A DNA stretch of 64,000 nt from Hyaloraphidium curvatum. Its lineage: Eukaryota > Monoblepharomycota > Hyaloraphidiomycetes > Hyaloraphidiales > Hyaloraphidiaceae. Within the stretch, counting starts at the first letter, position 1. Each line of letters opens with the position of its first letter. The notes under the pieces are model-generated. The model saw only the letters and a list, made by a program, of their open reading frames with translations. It was not told where the DNA came from and did not search any database. Positions 44,511-55,203 of this stretch are shown in pieces. The DNA is taken from assembly GCA_025558095.1 (NCBI GenBank), contig JAIVFI010000001.1:758501-822500 (forward strand), written 5' to 3'. The position numbers were made by a program, and so were the translations under genes.

Positions 44511-45559
44511 ATGACGGAGCATGAGGAGATCGTGCAGGTCGCAGAGTTTCCCCAGCTGCCGGACGTGGAGGCGGAGGCGCCGACCGGTGGGAAGGAGCCG
44601 TCTCCCGGGAGATGGTCTGGTTCTGAACAGGCTGCTCCCGGACGCCCTGGATCCTTTGCAGACGACGAACGCGTTCTAATCGCTATCGTCGAGTCTTCTG
44701 TTGCGGAGTTGGTGTTTGAGCCTCGCTTTGCTGGCGTGCCTCTCAACCTTCGCTCCAGGGAACCATGGGCGGACCTTCGGGAGATAATCAAACGGCAGCT
44801 GGAGAAGAACACGAAACGTGAGGAGAATATGTTGGAGCCTGTGGACGTTATTCGGCAGCCGGAGAAATTGGAGGATTACTTTTCGCGGATCTGGCAGACC
44901 CTCGACGCCTTGGACGAGTTGGGCCGTCGTCTCGTCTGCTCCGCGATTGGCCGCTTACAGGTGATGTTCTGCCATTCAGGGCACCATTCACCATTCAAAG
45001 ATTGGCGGAGCTTCTCACGGTTTCCAAGGCGACGTACCCACTGGTGTTCAAGTACCTGCGGGCGATCGAAAAGTGCCTCTCTGCCGTGTCGCCGCAATCG
45101 CGGACGTTGCTCCCGGATGCCGGCGGGGTCGAGATGGACCTGGTTCCGGACAGGACGGTCGTGGTCATGAACGACCCCGATCTCGGACCACCCACGGCCG
45201 AGCAGTTCCTCGGACCCAACGGCGATCTGGACGTCGTGACCCGTCTGCCGATGGCGATGTCGGCCGGCCCGAACATCGTGGAGGCACAGCTGGCCGCATT
45301 GGACGTCTCGGAGGCCGGGGGCACGCCGCCCGAGGTTCCAATGGCCGGGGGTTCCCCCAATCTTTTGGATCCGGAGAACGATCCCGCGGACACCGACGGA
45401 AGCAAGCGCAAGATGGAGCTGGACCAAGATGGCTCGCCTCCTGACGGCCAGTCGCCCGTGGTCGTGGACGAGGACGTTGGACGGCCGCCGGATCGGCCCG
45501 AGCTCGAATCGATGATACCAGAGCCGCCCTCCGACGACGGAGCAATGGATTTGACTTGA
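44511..45559 (+). CDS. Protein phosphatase 4 regulatory subunit 2 (PPP4R2/PSY4)
   Basis: Regulatory subunit of PP4, which dephosphorylates DNA-damage response proteins including phospho-H2A; 328 residues. Two exons: 44511-44917 and 44980-45559. The hallmark PFTIQRLAELL appears at the start of exon 2 (family: PFTIQRLCELLT), followed by KYLRAIEKCLSAVSPQS, equivalent to KFLRGVEKNVMVVS. Exon 1 contains helical sequence REPWADLREIIKRQLEKNT and FSRIWQTLDALDE, equivalent to the N-terminal helical part. The C-terminal 180 residues are acidic and disordered, as in other R2 subunits, with a basic patch SKRKMELDQ. The intron donor (GA/GTTGGG) was chosen for phase. The stop is 51 bp from the stop of the convergent GCVT gene. 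Confidence 0.85.
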
Positions 45560-45610
45560 TGATGCCATGTATCAGGGCAGCAGTTGTACATAGCGATACC
45601 CCACCCATGT

Positions 45611-47156
45611 CTATCCGCGGTAATACCTCGACGGGACAAACGGCATCTTGGTCACCACGGCAGGTTGTACCTTGGACCTGACCTTGACCTGGAGCTCGGT
45701 GCCGTTCTTGCTGAGGGCGGTGGGCACGTATCCCATCGCCACATTCTTCTTCAGGGACGGCGAAGGCCCGCCGGAGGTGACCTTGCCGACCACGGTTCCC
45801 GCCTTGTCCAGAATCTCTGCTCCCTCTACGACCAGCAGACATGAGTCGGCGGCAGTTCCCTCAGCCGTTGTGCTTCCCTCTCACCTCGCGCAGGCGCCCC
45901 CTCAATGATCAACCCCACCCGTTTCCGGGAAGGTCCGTTCTTCAAGTGGTCCAAAACGGTCTCGGCGCCGATGAAGTTGGCCTCTGCTCTTCGCCGCTTG
46001 GCTAGGGCCCATCAGACCATGTTGTTTCTCAGCATGGTCGAAGTAGCCCACCGAATGTGAAGAGCAGTCCGGCCTCGACCAGCGAGGTTGTGTCGTCAAT
46101 GTCATGACCGTACAAACACAAGCCCGCCTCCAGCCGCAGGCTGTCCCTCGGACCGAGACCCGCGAGCTCGACGGCCGGGTTCGCCAAGAGCAGATCGCAG
46201 AGAGCTGCCGCTTCGTCATCAGCGACGCTGATCTGATAGAGCGACACATCAGGAGACGTGCAATCCGACCACGGCACAAACCCACTTCGAACCCGTCCTC
46301 CCCAGTGTATCCGCAACGCGTCACATGGACCTTCATGCCCTTGATATCCATGTCCCTCCCCGCCATGAAGGACAGGTCCGACAGGTCGCTGCCCACAAGA
46401 GCTCCGAGGACGCTGGCCGCCTTGGGACCCTGCAGCGCAATCAAACTGCGGTCAATGACCTCGACGTTGACGTCGCCCTTGAAGTTCTTGAGCTGGCTCC
46501 GGATGTGGGACAGGTCCTTGTCCCGCGTCCCAGCGTTCGAGACAACGAAGAGATGGTCCTTCTGCTTCTGGACGATCATGTCGTCGATGATGCCGCCTTT
46601 GTCGTTCACCAGCACCGTCAGCGTGCTTCCGCCCTCGGGAAGCCCCTCGATGTCGGCGACAGTCAGGTACTCGTAGAACTTGACACGATCCTTGCCCGTG
46701 ACCCTATAGGGGAGTGTCAACGGCGTGGGAGGCCGCGGAAAAGGCAACCCCACCTCGTCTGGAGCATGTGAGAGACGTCGAATATGGAGGCATTCTCCCT
46801 GGTGTGCAGGTGCGACTGCAGGACCCCCAGCTTGGCGTACTGCACGGGCATGTCGTAGCCCGCAAAGGGGACCATCTTGCCCCCGTGCTTGACGTGGAAG
46901 TCGTACAGCGAGGTCCGCAGCAGAGGCTGTTTCCGTCATCGGTGTCCAATGTCGATCGATTTAGAACAGTGGTGACGGAAAACCCCAAGCGAATGAAATG
47001 GCACGTTCAGGCCACCTGGAGGGAGTCGCAGAGTGGGCACCTGCCCACCTCGGATCCTGCCGCTGCCGCCGCGTACGCCCGGGTCTGCACAGCAGGGAGG
47101 ACATTAAGCCTCGCCGCGAGGGCGCGACCCGCCGCAGATAGCGTTGGGACGGGCAT
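45611..47156 (-). CDS. Glycine cleavage system T protein (aminomethyltransferase)
   Basis: Mitochondrial folate enzyme that takes the methylene group from the H-protein arm onto tetrahydrofolate and releases ammonia; 400 residues. Exons: 47156-47049, 46926-46754, 46703-46286, 46232-46052, 46001-45885, 45816-45611. The first exon gives a targeting sequence ([20 protein letters not shown]). Conserved stretches follow in order: [96 protein letters not shown], then [33 protein letters not shown] and MPFVPSRYY. These match the bacterial and animal enzymes throughout. Divergent from TRAPPC5 with 170 bp between start codons. Confidence 0.95.
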
Positions 47157-47326
47157 GACGGGATTCGGGACCGTGAGAGTGCTTCGCTCGTTGTCGTCAC
47201 AAGGGGCGAACTACTTTGCCCCCCAGCAGGTCCAGGCTCCGAAGTCTCGCAGCCTCCGTTTCTGCGTTCTGCTGCGCTCTATCTTCCGCTCGGACGCCCT
47301 GGAATCCGTGATTCGCTCCCATCGGG
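47157..47326. promoter_or_regulatory. Shared divergent promoter, GCVT / TRAPPC5
   Basis: 170 bases between start codons of divergent genes of unrelated function. No defined element recognised. Confidence 0.5.
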
Positions 47327-48210
47327 ATGAGCGCAGTCACGAACTACCTTCCGAGTCTCCCGAGCCGGCTGAGCGTTGGTTCGACGGATGCCAAGGGCAA
47401 ACGGCAACCAATATTGGAGCGTCCGGTCAATAAGACGCGTAACGCGGAGGTTCGTTTCCGTCGATGGCCACTATCTCCGCGATTACGACCAAGATGGACA
47501 ACTCTTTCGATTTCCCAGGTCTCGCTCGCGTCTTTCGCGCTCCTCCTTTCGGAGATGATTGCCTACTCGCAGAAACGAGTCACAGGGATACAGGATCTCG
47601 AGAAGAAGTTCGTGTCGCTCTTCTGGAGAGTTGCAATCCGGCTAACGCTTCCTCCGGCTCGCCGTCCCCACCAAACTACCCTAGACTGAGCGATTTCGGA
47701 TTCCGTGTTGGCATTCGGTCTTTGGAACTCATAACCTGGAGGGAAAAGGGCAGCAAGAGGGAGACTCGGATCCTCAACATCCTTTACTTCATCCACTCGA
47801 TCGTCTGGAAGTCTCTCTTTGGGAAGCAGGCCGACGCGCTCGAGAAGAGCACCGAACATGAGGACGAATGTGGGAGGACAGCTCCGCTCCCATGGCGCGA
47901 CTTGTCTAATTTTCTGGACAGACATGATCTCGGACAACGAGCCCGTCCTGACCAAGTACATCAGCGTACCTAAGGAATTCGCGACGCTGAATTGCGGGGC
48001 TTTCATCGCCGGGATCGTGGAGGGCATCCTCGACGCGGCGCAGTTCGTGGGTTTTGGTCGCCTGCGCAAAGTGGGCCCCAGCTGACACCTTTTCAGCCCG
48101 CACGCGTCACCGCGCACTCTGTGCCCATCGATGGGTTTCCGCTGCGGACAACCATCCTGATGAAGTTTGCGCCAGAGGTTTTGGAACGGGAGAAAGGACC
48201 CGAACGGTGA
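47327..48210 (+). CDS. TRAPPC5 / Trs31 TRAPP complex subunit
   Basis: Core subunit of the TRAPP complexes, exchange factors for Rab1/Ypt1 in ER-Golgi traffic; 211 residues. Exons: 47327-47449, 47519-47607, 47685-47869, 47922-48046, 48097-48210. After a 35-residue N-terminal extension, the family core reads [95 protein letters not shown] and [20 protein letters not shown], ending with [20 protein letters not shown]. This aligns along its whole length with animal TRAPPC5 (ISVPKENSTLNCASFTAGIV). The first intron (69 nt) has no stop and is a multiple of three. It joins NBAS (6-14 kb) as a second early-secretory tethering component in the window. Confidence 0.94.
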
Positions 48211-48332
48211 CGGCGCCCCAGGCGCCGATGTTGATGACAGAGATACCTCGATGATACCATTCCTCGTATGTAGACAAATCCCAGGGTATAGCTGTGTCGA
48301 CTCTAGAATCCATCGACCGCGAGCGGCGCGTC

Positions 48333-48801
48333 CTATCGCCTGCCCTTCTTCTTCTTGCCCTGTTGGAGGAGTTAGACGAGATCAGAAGCGACGCAGACCG
48401 TGAACGAACCGCCGCTTTTTTAGAAGGCTTGAACTTGGCTCCAACTGTAGAGCACGTCCTGTGATTAGCAGCTGCATCCATTTCGTGCAGCGGAAGCACC
48501 CACTGAGGTTCCAGATCCTCTGGTTGCGCGATTTCTTGTACGCCTCCTTGAGTTTCCGCTTCTCCAGGTCCATGTCCTGCAGGTTCAGGACCTTCAGGCT
48601 CTCCAATCTCCGCGCCACCTCCACCACATTAATGTCCGGGTAGTGCCATTCGTTCAGTCGCTGCCCCATCAGCGGTTGGTCGAGGACCTTCAGCGCCGCT
48701 TTGGAGCTCGTCGTCGACGGGAGGCCAAAGACCCGCGCGCGGGCCTGCTGTAGCGCCGCCATCCGCGCGGGAGCAACAATCGACGCTGCTACGGCGCGCA
48801 T
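48333..48801 (-). CDS. Mitochondrial ribosomal protein mS33 (Rsm27)
   Basis: Small-subunit mitoribosomal protein, predicted 125 residues. Exons: 48801-48504, 48458-48406, 48359-48333; introns of 45 and 46 nt are near the lower size limit here. The core ARARVFGLPSTTSSKAALKV, then PLMGQRLNEWHYPDINVVEV and RRLESLKVLNL, resembles mS33 (ARLFGE...NSKSMKVV...WYP). Splicing the last intron gives a strongly basic tail, KKRRF/GKKKKGRR, as expected for a ribosomal protein. Reading through without splicing ends at 48382 with a less plausible tail. A second start at the downstream Met (MAALQQARARVFG) is possible. Start codons of this gene and RPB5 are 98 bp apart. Confidence 0.72.
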
Positions 48802-48899
48802 CGCGGCGATTCGCAGCCCCGAACCCGCGGAGTTGGGTGAATGAACAAGCTAGGACAAGGGCTTGACGCGTCAGTTGAGACCAACGTTCAAGACGATCG

Positions 48900-49833
48900 A
48901 TGGCGGACGAGAGGGAGACCGTCCGAATGTGGAGGGTCTCCAAGACCGTCCGCGAGATGTGCGTCGCGAGGGTGGGAGAGCTCTCGGACGGACGTGGTCT
49001 CGGTCGCTCATCGGGACCAACTTGCTCTCACCTCGACTGGACCCGCCAACGCCGTTTTCTCCTTCTGCGCCCGGTGCAAAGGGCTACAATGTCAGCGAGC
49101 AGGAGATCAACTGGGATTTGGACGAGTTCAAGACGCTGTTCTGCCAAGGAGGGTTGTCTCGTGTCAAGTTCGTCTGCGGTCTTCGCCAGTTGGGAGGAAG
49201 ATTGACGCCCTTCCGCGGCCCTCTTTCTTCATTTCGATCAGTCGAGACCTGATGGCGTTTGCGGTGGCACGGAACACGGATGCGACGGATACCTTGGCGG
49301 TCTTCTTCCCGTCGGAGGAACGGGTCGGCGTCAAGGACATCAGAAAGTACGCGCTGCCTGCCGACTTGCCTTACCGGTTCTTGGAGGCTTACATTTCGTC
49401 GCGTGGAACAGATTTGCAGAGAAAATGGCCCAGGACGGCTACAAGGGGGCGATTCTTGTGTGCCAGAGGAACTTGACGCCGTCAGCCAACAAAGCCCTCT
49501 CGGTGCTCAATTCCAAATACCACTTTGAGGTCTTTGAGGAGGCCGATCTGGTCGTGAACATCACCAAACACGTGCTCGTGCCCAAGCACGAGGTGCTGAG
49601 CCCCGAGGAGAAGAAGGTGCTCCTTGAACGATAGTGAGTCGTTCCTTCGGCCGTCTTCCCACCACACCGTACTAAAACTGCGTCGCAGCCGCCTAAAGGA
49701 CACCCAGCTCCCCCGAATTCTCCAAAACGACCCCGTGGCAAAGTTCTACGGTCTGCGGAAAGGGCAGGTGGTGCGGATAACGCGTCCCTCGGAAACGGCG
49801 GGACGGTACGTGACATACAGGATTGCTATGTGA
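48900..49833 (+). CDS. RPB5: RPB5 (RPABC1), shared subunit of RNA polymerases I, II and III
   Basis: 204-residue subunit of the polymerase lower jaw; normal length. Exons: 48900-48971, 49082-49152, 49242-49346, 49412-49633, 49689-49833. It starts [20 protein letters not shown] followed by [13 protein letters not shown] (human [20 protein letters not shown]...RGYLVTQDEL). The middle reads [20 protein letters not shown], then [20 protein letters not shown]. The highly conserved C-terminal domain is [20 protein letters not shown], then [20 protein letters not shown] and [16 protein letters not shown]. All five exons join in phase. The gene ends 87 bp from the stop codon of the convergent prefoldin gene. 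Confidence 0.96.
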
Positions 49834-49920
49834 AGGGAACGCGTGCTATGAGGATGAACATGGAGAATCATGGCTGGTATCATGGTATAGAGGCTGCTAC
49901 ATAACCTTGTGCTCTTCCCG

Positions 49921-50483
49921 TTATTGTCCCGCCTTTTGTGCTTGCAGCTGCATGTTCTGGAATATCGACTGGATCTTGAGGACCTGTGACGAATGGTTGA
50001 AGCCGCGGAACTGAGCATTTGGCCAGGGGGATTACCTCGGCCTGCTTTTTCGATTGTTGCTCCTCGAGAGTCTTCAGCTTGGCCTCCACATCCTTCATGT
50101 TGTTCGTGATGAACTCGATGCGCTTGTCCACGTTCGTCTTTGCCTCGACGAGGTCCTGCTTCACCAGGACCGGGCCAATGAGCTTGAACACGGTCGCCTC
50201 ATCGTCCAGCAGGTCGAACTCCTGCGCGCGTGGCCGTCCGATGAGACCCGGAAACCCTCAAGCCAGCGTGCAAGGATCACGATATTGACCTTCTTGACCA
50301 TCTCATTCTCATTCAATTGAGATTCCAGCTGTGTCCGCGTCGCGACCGCCCGGGTGTATTCTGGGAGTGGAGACGCCTGAGCCCCGGCAACCCCGGGCCG
50401 CAACGTCCCGGGCCACCTTTTTGCAGCGCATTGAATGAATTGATCTCTGTCTCGAGTCGCTGCTGGACCTGCACGAGCGCCAT
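49921..50483 (-). CDS. Prefoldin subunit 6
   Basis: Beta-type subunit of the hexameric prefoldin chaperone that hands unfolded actin and tubulin to the CCT chaperonin; 128 residues, the family length. Exons: 50483-50417, 50360-50290, 50221-50036, 49983-49921. N-terminal coiled coil MALVQVQQRLETEINSFNAL, then TQLESQLNENEMVKKEFDLL, the beta-hairpin region DDEATVFKLIGPVLVKQDLV, and the C-terminal coiled coil KRIEFITNNMKDVEAKLKTL. Human PFD6 has VVFKLLGPVLVKQELGEARA at the same place. Divergent from the KHE1-family gene with 142 bp between start codons. Confidence 0.94.
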
Positions 50484-50625
50484 TGTGCATGAAGCTGAAG
50501 GCGATCAACGCGCACGCTCGCGTCCCTGATCATCTCCAAACGCGATCAGAAGCGCCGGGTCTCTGCTGCTCGGGGGGGCACATCGTGCCAGTTTCCTCGG
50601 AGATTGAACGCTCTTGCAACCCGCG

Positions 50626-51597
50626 ATGGCAATCGGACCGCCGGCGAAAGGCTTCCTCCGGATCTTGGCCCTGCCGCTTCACCAGAATGCCCTGACCTTC
50701 TACTCAGTGCCTGCAGTAGCGGCAGTCGAAGCAAATGAAGTCCCGGAGGCTGAGCAAAACCTGCGGTGGAAGATGACCGTGAAGTGGCCGAATGATGCCC
50801 GTCAAATGTGGTTGGACCTGGGAAACGCCCCGGACGGGACCCTGAAGAACCGCCTGTACCAAACTGGAACGAGGCTGATGGACAGCATCGCGGAAGAGGG
50901 TATGTTGGACCTCGCTGGGTTGCATCTGCCGGAGCTCTGACAGTCGTGTAGAGTACTTCCTCAAGACCGTGAGCCCGAAGGTCAGCGAGGTAAGGTCTTG
51001 ATTCGTGGGTTCTCATGGGCAATGCGTGACGCGACCGATTCCAGGGCGAGATACTAGTACCGAATGCCTTGGATCCTAGCCAGACTAGGCAGAAGCTGGC
51101 CGAGCTCTGTCGGAATAGGTGCGTGAGCGCCTAGTGTGCACCATCTCCTCGTCTCACTCCGTGGCCACTACCAGGATTCCGTATCACAAACGGTGGCGGA
51201 CTTTGTCGGTAGCTGGGCTGCCGTTCTCAACCGCCGCCGGGCTTGTGCCGGGCCCGAACGTGTTTCTTCTCTACAACGGTAAGACTACATTCTTCCTGCT
51301 GTTGAATGTCACTCAGTTCGTATTCCCTCCGGGACAGGCTTCCGGCTTTACTCGCACCATTTGGCATTCTCACACGCGCTCCATCTCCTGGACTTGCTAG
51401 AGAAGGACGCTATCTCGACATCCGTCTCGGAGGACCTTACGAAAGCCTACGGACCCTGGACACGGTCAGAAGTAATCTCGGACGCCGTTCTGACCAATTT
51501 GTCGAACGTCGTCAGCGACGGAGGTGGCGGGAACGACTTTTATCACCACGTCGACCGCGCCAGGAAGCAGCTCTTGAAGCGAACAGCACAGACATGA
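50626..51597 (+). CDS. Mitochondrial K+/H+ exchange-related (KHE1 family) protein
   Basis: Predicted 249 residues of the Mit_KHE1 family, inner-membrane-associated proteins linked in yeast to mitochondrial potassium/proton exchange. Exons: 50626-50899, 50952-50989, 51045-51118, 51175-51278, 51338-51597. The core reads ILALPLHQNALTFYSVPAVA, then ARQMWLDLGNAPDGTLKNRL and YQTGTRLMDSIAEE, the W-x-x-LG...LY-x-x-G-x-x-L-x-D pattern of the family. After two short exons comes RIPYHKRWRTLSVAGLPFST and PGPNVFLLYNGFRLYSHHLA, equivalent to the conserved P-x-PN-x-x-F/L-YR segment. Splice choice at exon 2 (acceptor GTGTAG) is the weakest point. The stop is only 11 bp from the stop of the gene on the other strand, so transcripts must overlap. 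Confidence 0.78.
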
Positions 51598-51608
51598 GGA
51601 AACCACCG

Positions 51609-52262
51609 CTACTCCTTCACCAGACCGAGTTCCTTGAACCATTGAAGCCGCGCGAGCCGAGGCTCTTGGCGGAGCTCGGTCTTTATCCAGCTCATGGAGA
51701 CGGCCACGGCGTCGACGCGGATTGTTCGTGAGCCGGGTGCCGGTTCCGACACGGTGAAGACGACCGCGTATCCCGAGCGATCGACGCGTTGCGACGGCCC
51801 GATCTGGCTGGCTGGGAGCCAGCAGTAGCCATGGGGGAGGTCCGGATGGGGCAGCATCCGGATCACGAGGTCAATGCCGATCCCCAGCGGTTCCCTCGGA
51901 TCCTTGACGGCGATTTCGGTCTCGATAGGCTTCCAGCTCGTTCTGAACACAGCCCACTCCTCCTCCTCCTGCCTATCGTCTCCCCTTTGTGCCGTGCTCT
52001 CGCTGTACCAGTACACGGTCCCGGTCTTTGCCGGAGTTCGATAGACGCAGACCTCGAGGCACACCTTCTTCCCCACGAGCAGCTTCTTGATGTGAAGCGA
52101 TTCGTTGTCCTTTTTGCGCGCGGAGCCAGAAGGTCCACCGTTGTCCGATTCACCCTTTGTCCCGGCAGATCCCGAAGACCCCTTCCACGCCTTCTGGCCC
52201 GGCGCCCCCGGCGCGGGGTCAGGCGGATCGCTGGACAACGAGCCCACGAGGTATTTGCTCAT
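51609..52262 (-). CDS. Hypothetical protein, 217 residues
   Basis: Single open exon from ATG 52262 to a stop at 51609. I do not recognise the family. The first 60 residues are Gly/Ser/Pro-rich and probably disordered. Residues about 65-190 look like a folded beta-rich domain: KKLLVGKKVCLEVCVYRTPA, EEEEWAVFRTSWKPIETEIA, PLGIGIDLVIRMLPHPDLPH, SGYAVVFTVSEPAPGSRTIR. No signal peptide or membrane segment is visible. Codon use and GC fit the neighbours. The frame stays open for the full length and the protein has no obvious repeats, so I consider it real. It is convergent with the KHE1-family gene (11 bp between stops) and divergent from METTL15 (122 bp between starts). Confidence 0.62.
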   Translation of the reverse strand: MSKYLVGSLSSDPPDPAPGAPGQKAWKGSSGSAGTKGESDNGGPSGSARKKDNESLHIKKLLVGKKVCLEVCVYRTPAKTGTVYWYSESTAQRGDDRQEEEEWAVFRTSWKPIETEIAVKDPREPLGIGIDLVIRMLPHPDLPHGYCWLPASQIGPSQRVDRSGYAVVFTVSEPAPGSRTIRVDAVAVSMSWIKTELRQEPRLARLQWFKELGLVKE

Positions 52263-52384
52263 CGCAGATCCAGTCCCGAATCAGAAAGTGCAGGTGCTTG
52301 ACCTCAGTGCTGAGAATTGCGGGGGGGTGTGAGGATTCGACATAGAGATCGCGACGCCGGCCGCTGACCGGGCGTAAACACGAG

Positions 52385-53731
52385 ATGGCCTCTTCGGTGC
52401 GGTTCTCTCACGCGTTGGGCGGACTGGCCAGTCGACATTTGTGGCACTGTGGCTCAAGGAATACCCGGACGTTTGCCTCGACCGCCTCTGCTTGGAAGAA
52501 GCGGAAGCATTCCGACCTGGAGGAGAGCACGGAAATCACGCACGATCCCGTCCTTCTGCCCTACGTAGTGGCTGCTTTGGCGCCACAGCAGGGGCAAACG
52601 TTCCTCGATCTCACTTTTGGCGGAGGCGGCATGGCCAGAGCGATCCTGGATTCGGCACCCTGCAAGTTGGTCGGGATAGACCGTGACCCCGAAGCGATCC
52701 CGCGGGCCAAGGCGCTCGAAGAGGAGGTCGGCGCTCGCAACTTTAGCTTCGTCCTTGCGAGATTCAGCGCTTTGGAGGACCGCCTCAAGGCGGCTATTCC
52801 CAGCTTCAAGGCGCCGTGCTTCAACGGAATCATTCTGGATGCAGGGAGCAGCAGTTTCCAGCTGGAGAACCCCGCTCGAGGGTTCAATCTGTATCAGGAA
52901 GGACCGTTAGGTGCGATCGATGTCCGCCCGTCGGGCTATCTGGACTGACATGCCGCTTGATGCAGACATGCGGATGGACGAGATACCGCAGGCTTTAAAT
53001 CGCGAGGACCCGGTTTTGGAGGGAGCCGCAGCGCTCGTGAACTTCGCGAGCGAGGCCGAGCTTGCCGATCTCATCTACAACAATAGCGACGAGCGATACA
53101 GTCGAAAGAGTGGGTCGATTGGGAAGAACTAACGTGCCATGCTGATTGCGATTGCCGCGCATTAGTTGCGCAGAGGATCGTGGAGGCCCGGCAGGAAGCA
53201 CCGATTGTTTCCACCAAGGAACTGGCTGATCTTATCGTCCGCGCCATGCCTCGCTTCACGAGGAATCGGGGACGGGACGGCATATTCCGGCATTGCGCCA
53301 CGCGAACGTTTCAGGCATTGCGCATTGCCGTCAACGATGAGCTGAACGAGCTGCGGGCAGGATTGGCGGCAGCGGAACGCCTTCTCTTGCCCGGTGGACG
53401 TCTCGTTGTCCTCACGTTTCATTCGATCGAAGATCGGATCGCAAAGGAGTTTTTCCACATGACCTCGGGAAAAATCCCAGTGTCGTCGCTTGACGGCAAC
53501 GATGAATCGGATGACGCCTTCGCGGAAGAAGAGGAATCTTTGCGCCCAGACGTGGTCCCGACTTTTCGGATCCCGAAAGAGAACAAGAGGGTCATTCAGG
53601 CCTCGTGGGCCGAATCGGTGGAGCATCCGCGCTGGCGGAGTGCGAAGATGAGGGTGGCGGTCAGGACGGATGCCCCGGACCCAATCTATCCCTTTGTGTA
53701 CAGGGCCGGGAGAGGCGTCAACAGATTGTGA
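52385..53731 (+). CDS. METTL15 / RsmH-type mitochondrial rRNA m4C methyltransferase
   Basis: SAM-dependent enzyme that in bacteria (RsmH, MraW) and animal mitochondria (METTL15) methylates N4 of a decoding-centre cytidine in small-subunit rRNA; 411 residues. Exons: 52385-52910, 52966-53109, 53166-53731. A basic N-terminus (about 35 residues) suggests mitochondrial targeting. Domain hallmarks: ITHDPVLLPYVVAAL, the SAM loop FLDLTFGGGGMARAIL, VGIDRDPEAI, the GIILDAGSSSFQLENPARGF segment (family D-L-G-x-SS-x-Q), and EGPLDMRMDE completed across intron 1. The C-terminal half has FQALRIAVNDELNELRAGLA and the diagnostic VLTFHSIEDRIAKEFF (family FHSLEDR). All expected motifs are intact. Confidence 0.92.
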
Positions 53732-53807
53732 TCGTTCGTCTCACAACGTCCCCGCCCCGGCCCGGGGGGCCACGTCGCTTCAATAGGCGAGGCCGCAAAA
53801 GCGCAGG

Positions 53808-55111
53808 ATGGACGAAGTTCCGAAAAAGCGGGGCCGCCCGCGCAAAGCTCCCGCACCGGCGGTCATCGACGTCGCCGCGCTAATGGACGAGGTCCCGCAG
53901 ACCATCTCCTCGCGCCCCAAGCGGGCCGCTGCCAAAGCTGCCACCTACGTTGAGGTTGCTTCGGACACGGACGACGACGTGGTCGATGTGCCGGCAAAGA
54001 AACCGAAGGCGTCGCTCAAGAACGGGGCGGTGATTCCTGTGCCGAGCCCGCCAGCTCCTTCTGTCGCAACTGCGTTGAAGGGTCCTGCTCTCTCTCCTGC
54101 GCCTTCTGCTGTTTCAACTGCGTTGAAAACTCCTGCTGTCTCCCCTGCGTCAAAGACCCCCGCCAGTGCCGCATCATTTGCTGCGTCTCCACCAACGCCG
54201 GCCAAGGCGGCCCGCAGGAAGCGCGGACCCAACGGAGCCACGGTCAATGCCGCGGAGAAGCGCACGTCGCCGTACAGGCCGGTGCCGAGCAAGAGCGTCC
54301 GGGATCGCCTGAAGCGCGCTCAGACCCAGCCCATTTTTGTGCTCAACCGCGAGGTTGTCTCGGACGTGCAGCAAGTTTTCCATGTTCTTGGCAGCGTAGG
54401 CGACGTTTACAGAGTTACCATTGCGTCCAAGCCATCCTGCACGTGCCCGGATTACCTGAGACACGCTGGCCACGAGACATGCAAGCACTGCTTGGCGGTT
54501 CTCGTCAAGGCCCTGAAAATCTCCCCCGACAACCCTCTCGCGTGGCAGATCGCACTGACGCAGAGCGAACTCTCCGCCATCTTCGCGAACGCACCGGACC
54601 CTTCGGCCATGGCTTCTGAGCGCGTGAGGAGGGCTTTCGAGAGGGCGACCGGCAACGGACCGGCGGGTGATGCCGAGGAAGACACCGAGGGCAGGCGCGC
54701 GATCGACGAGGATGCCGAGTGCCCGATCTGCTACACGGAGCTCAAAACGAGCGACAAGCTGGACTGGTGCCGCGCCAGCGGGGGTTGCGGCAACTCGGTG
54801 CACTCGACCTGCATGGCCCAGTGGATCTCGAGCCAGCGAAAGGCCGGGAAGGATGTCACTTGCGTGTACTGTCGGCGCGCTTGGGTCTCCGAGGCTTCGT
54901 CGACTTCGACGGGTGCGGTGCAGAACGGCGCCTACCTGAATCTCGCGAGCGTGGCCGGCTTGTCGCAGAAGCGGGACACCTCGACATGTGAGTGATCATT
55001 TCTTTGTGTGTAGCTGAGCTCTAACTTTCGCTCCTTCTCCGTCTTTCTGCAGACTACCAAGGACCCCGCCGCGGTTACCGCAGCAGTTACGACTACGAAG
55101 ATTACTATTGA
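53808..55111 (+). CDS. SWIM-RING zinc-finger protein with AT-hook-like N-terminus
   Basis: Probable ubiquitin ligase, 412 residues, exons 53808-54987 and 55053-55111. Residues about 1-15 (VPKKRGRPRKAPAPA) resemble an AT-hook, so a nuclear, DNA-associated role is possible. Residues about 30-150 are low-complexity Ala/Pro/Ser. A SWIM finger lies near residues 205-230 (CTCPDYLRHAGHETCKHC, C-x-C-xn-C-x-H). A RING-type finger lies near residues 305-362: CPICYTELKTSDK, CGNSVHSTCMAQW and CVYCRRAW. This SWIM-then-RING order is that of ZSWIM2/MEX-like E3 ligases. The spliced C-terminus is rich in Arg, Gly and Tyr and ends YDYEDYY. The target is unknown. Confidence 0.85.
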
Positions 55112-55203
55112 TTTCAACCTGTCATTTCTCGAATCTGTGGCACGGCCTGGCTCTTTCTCTTCAACAATCAGTACCTGATTTGTAGTTTCCCTGTGTCATA
55201 CAT

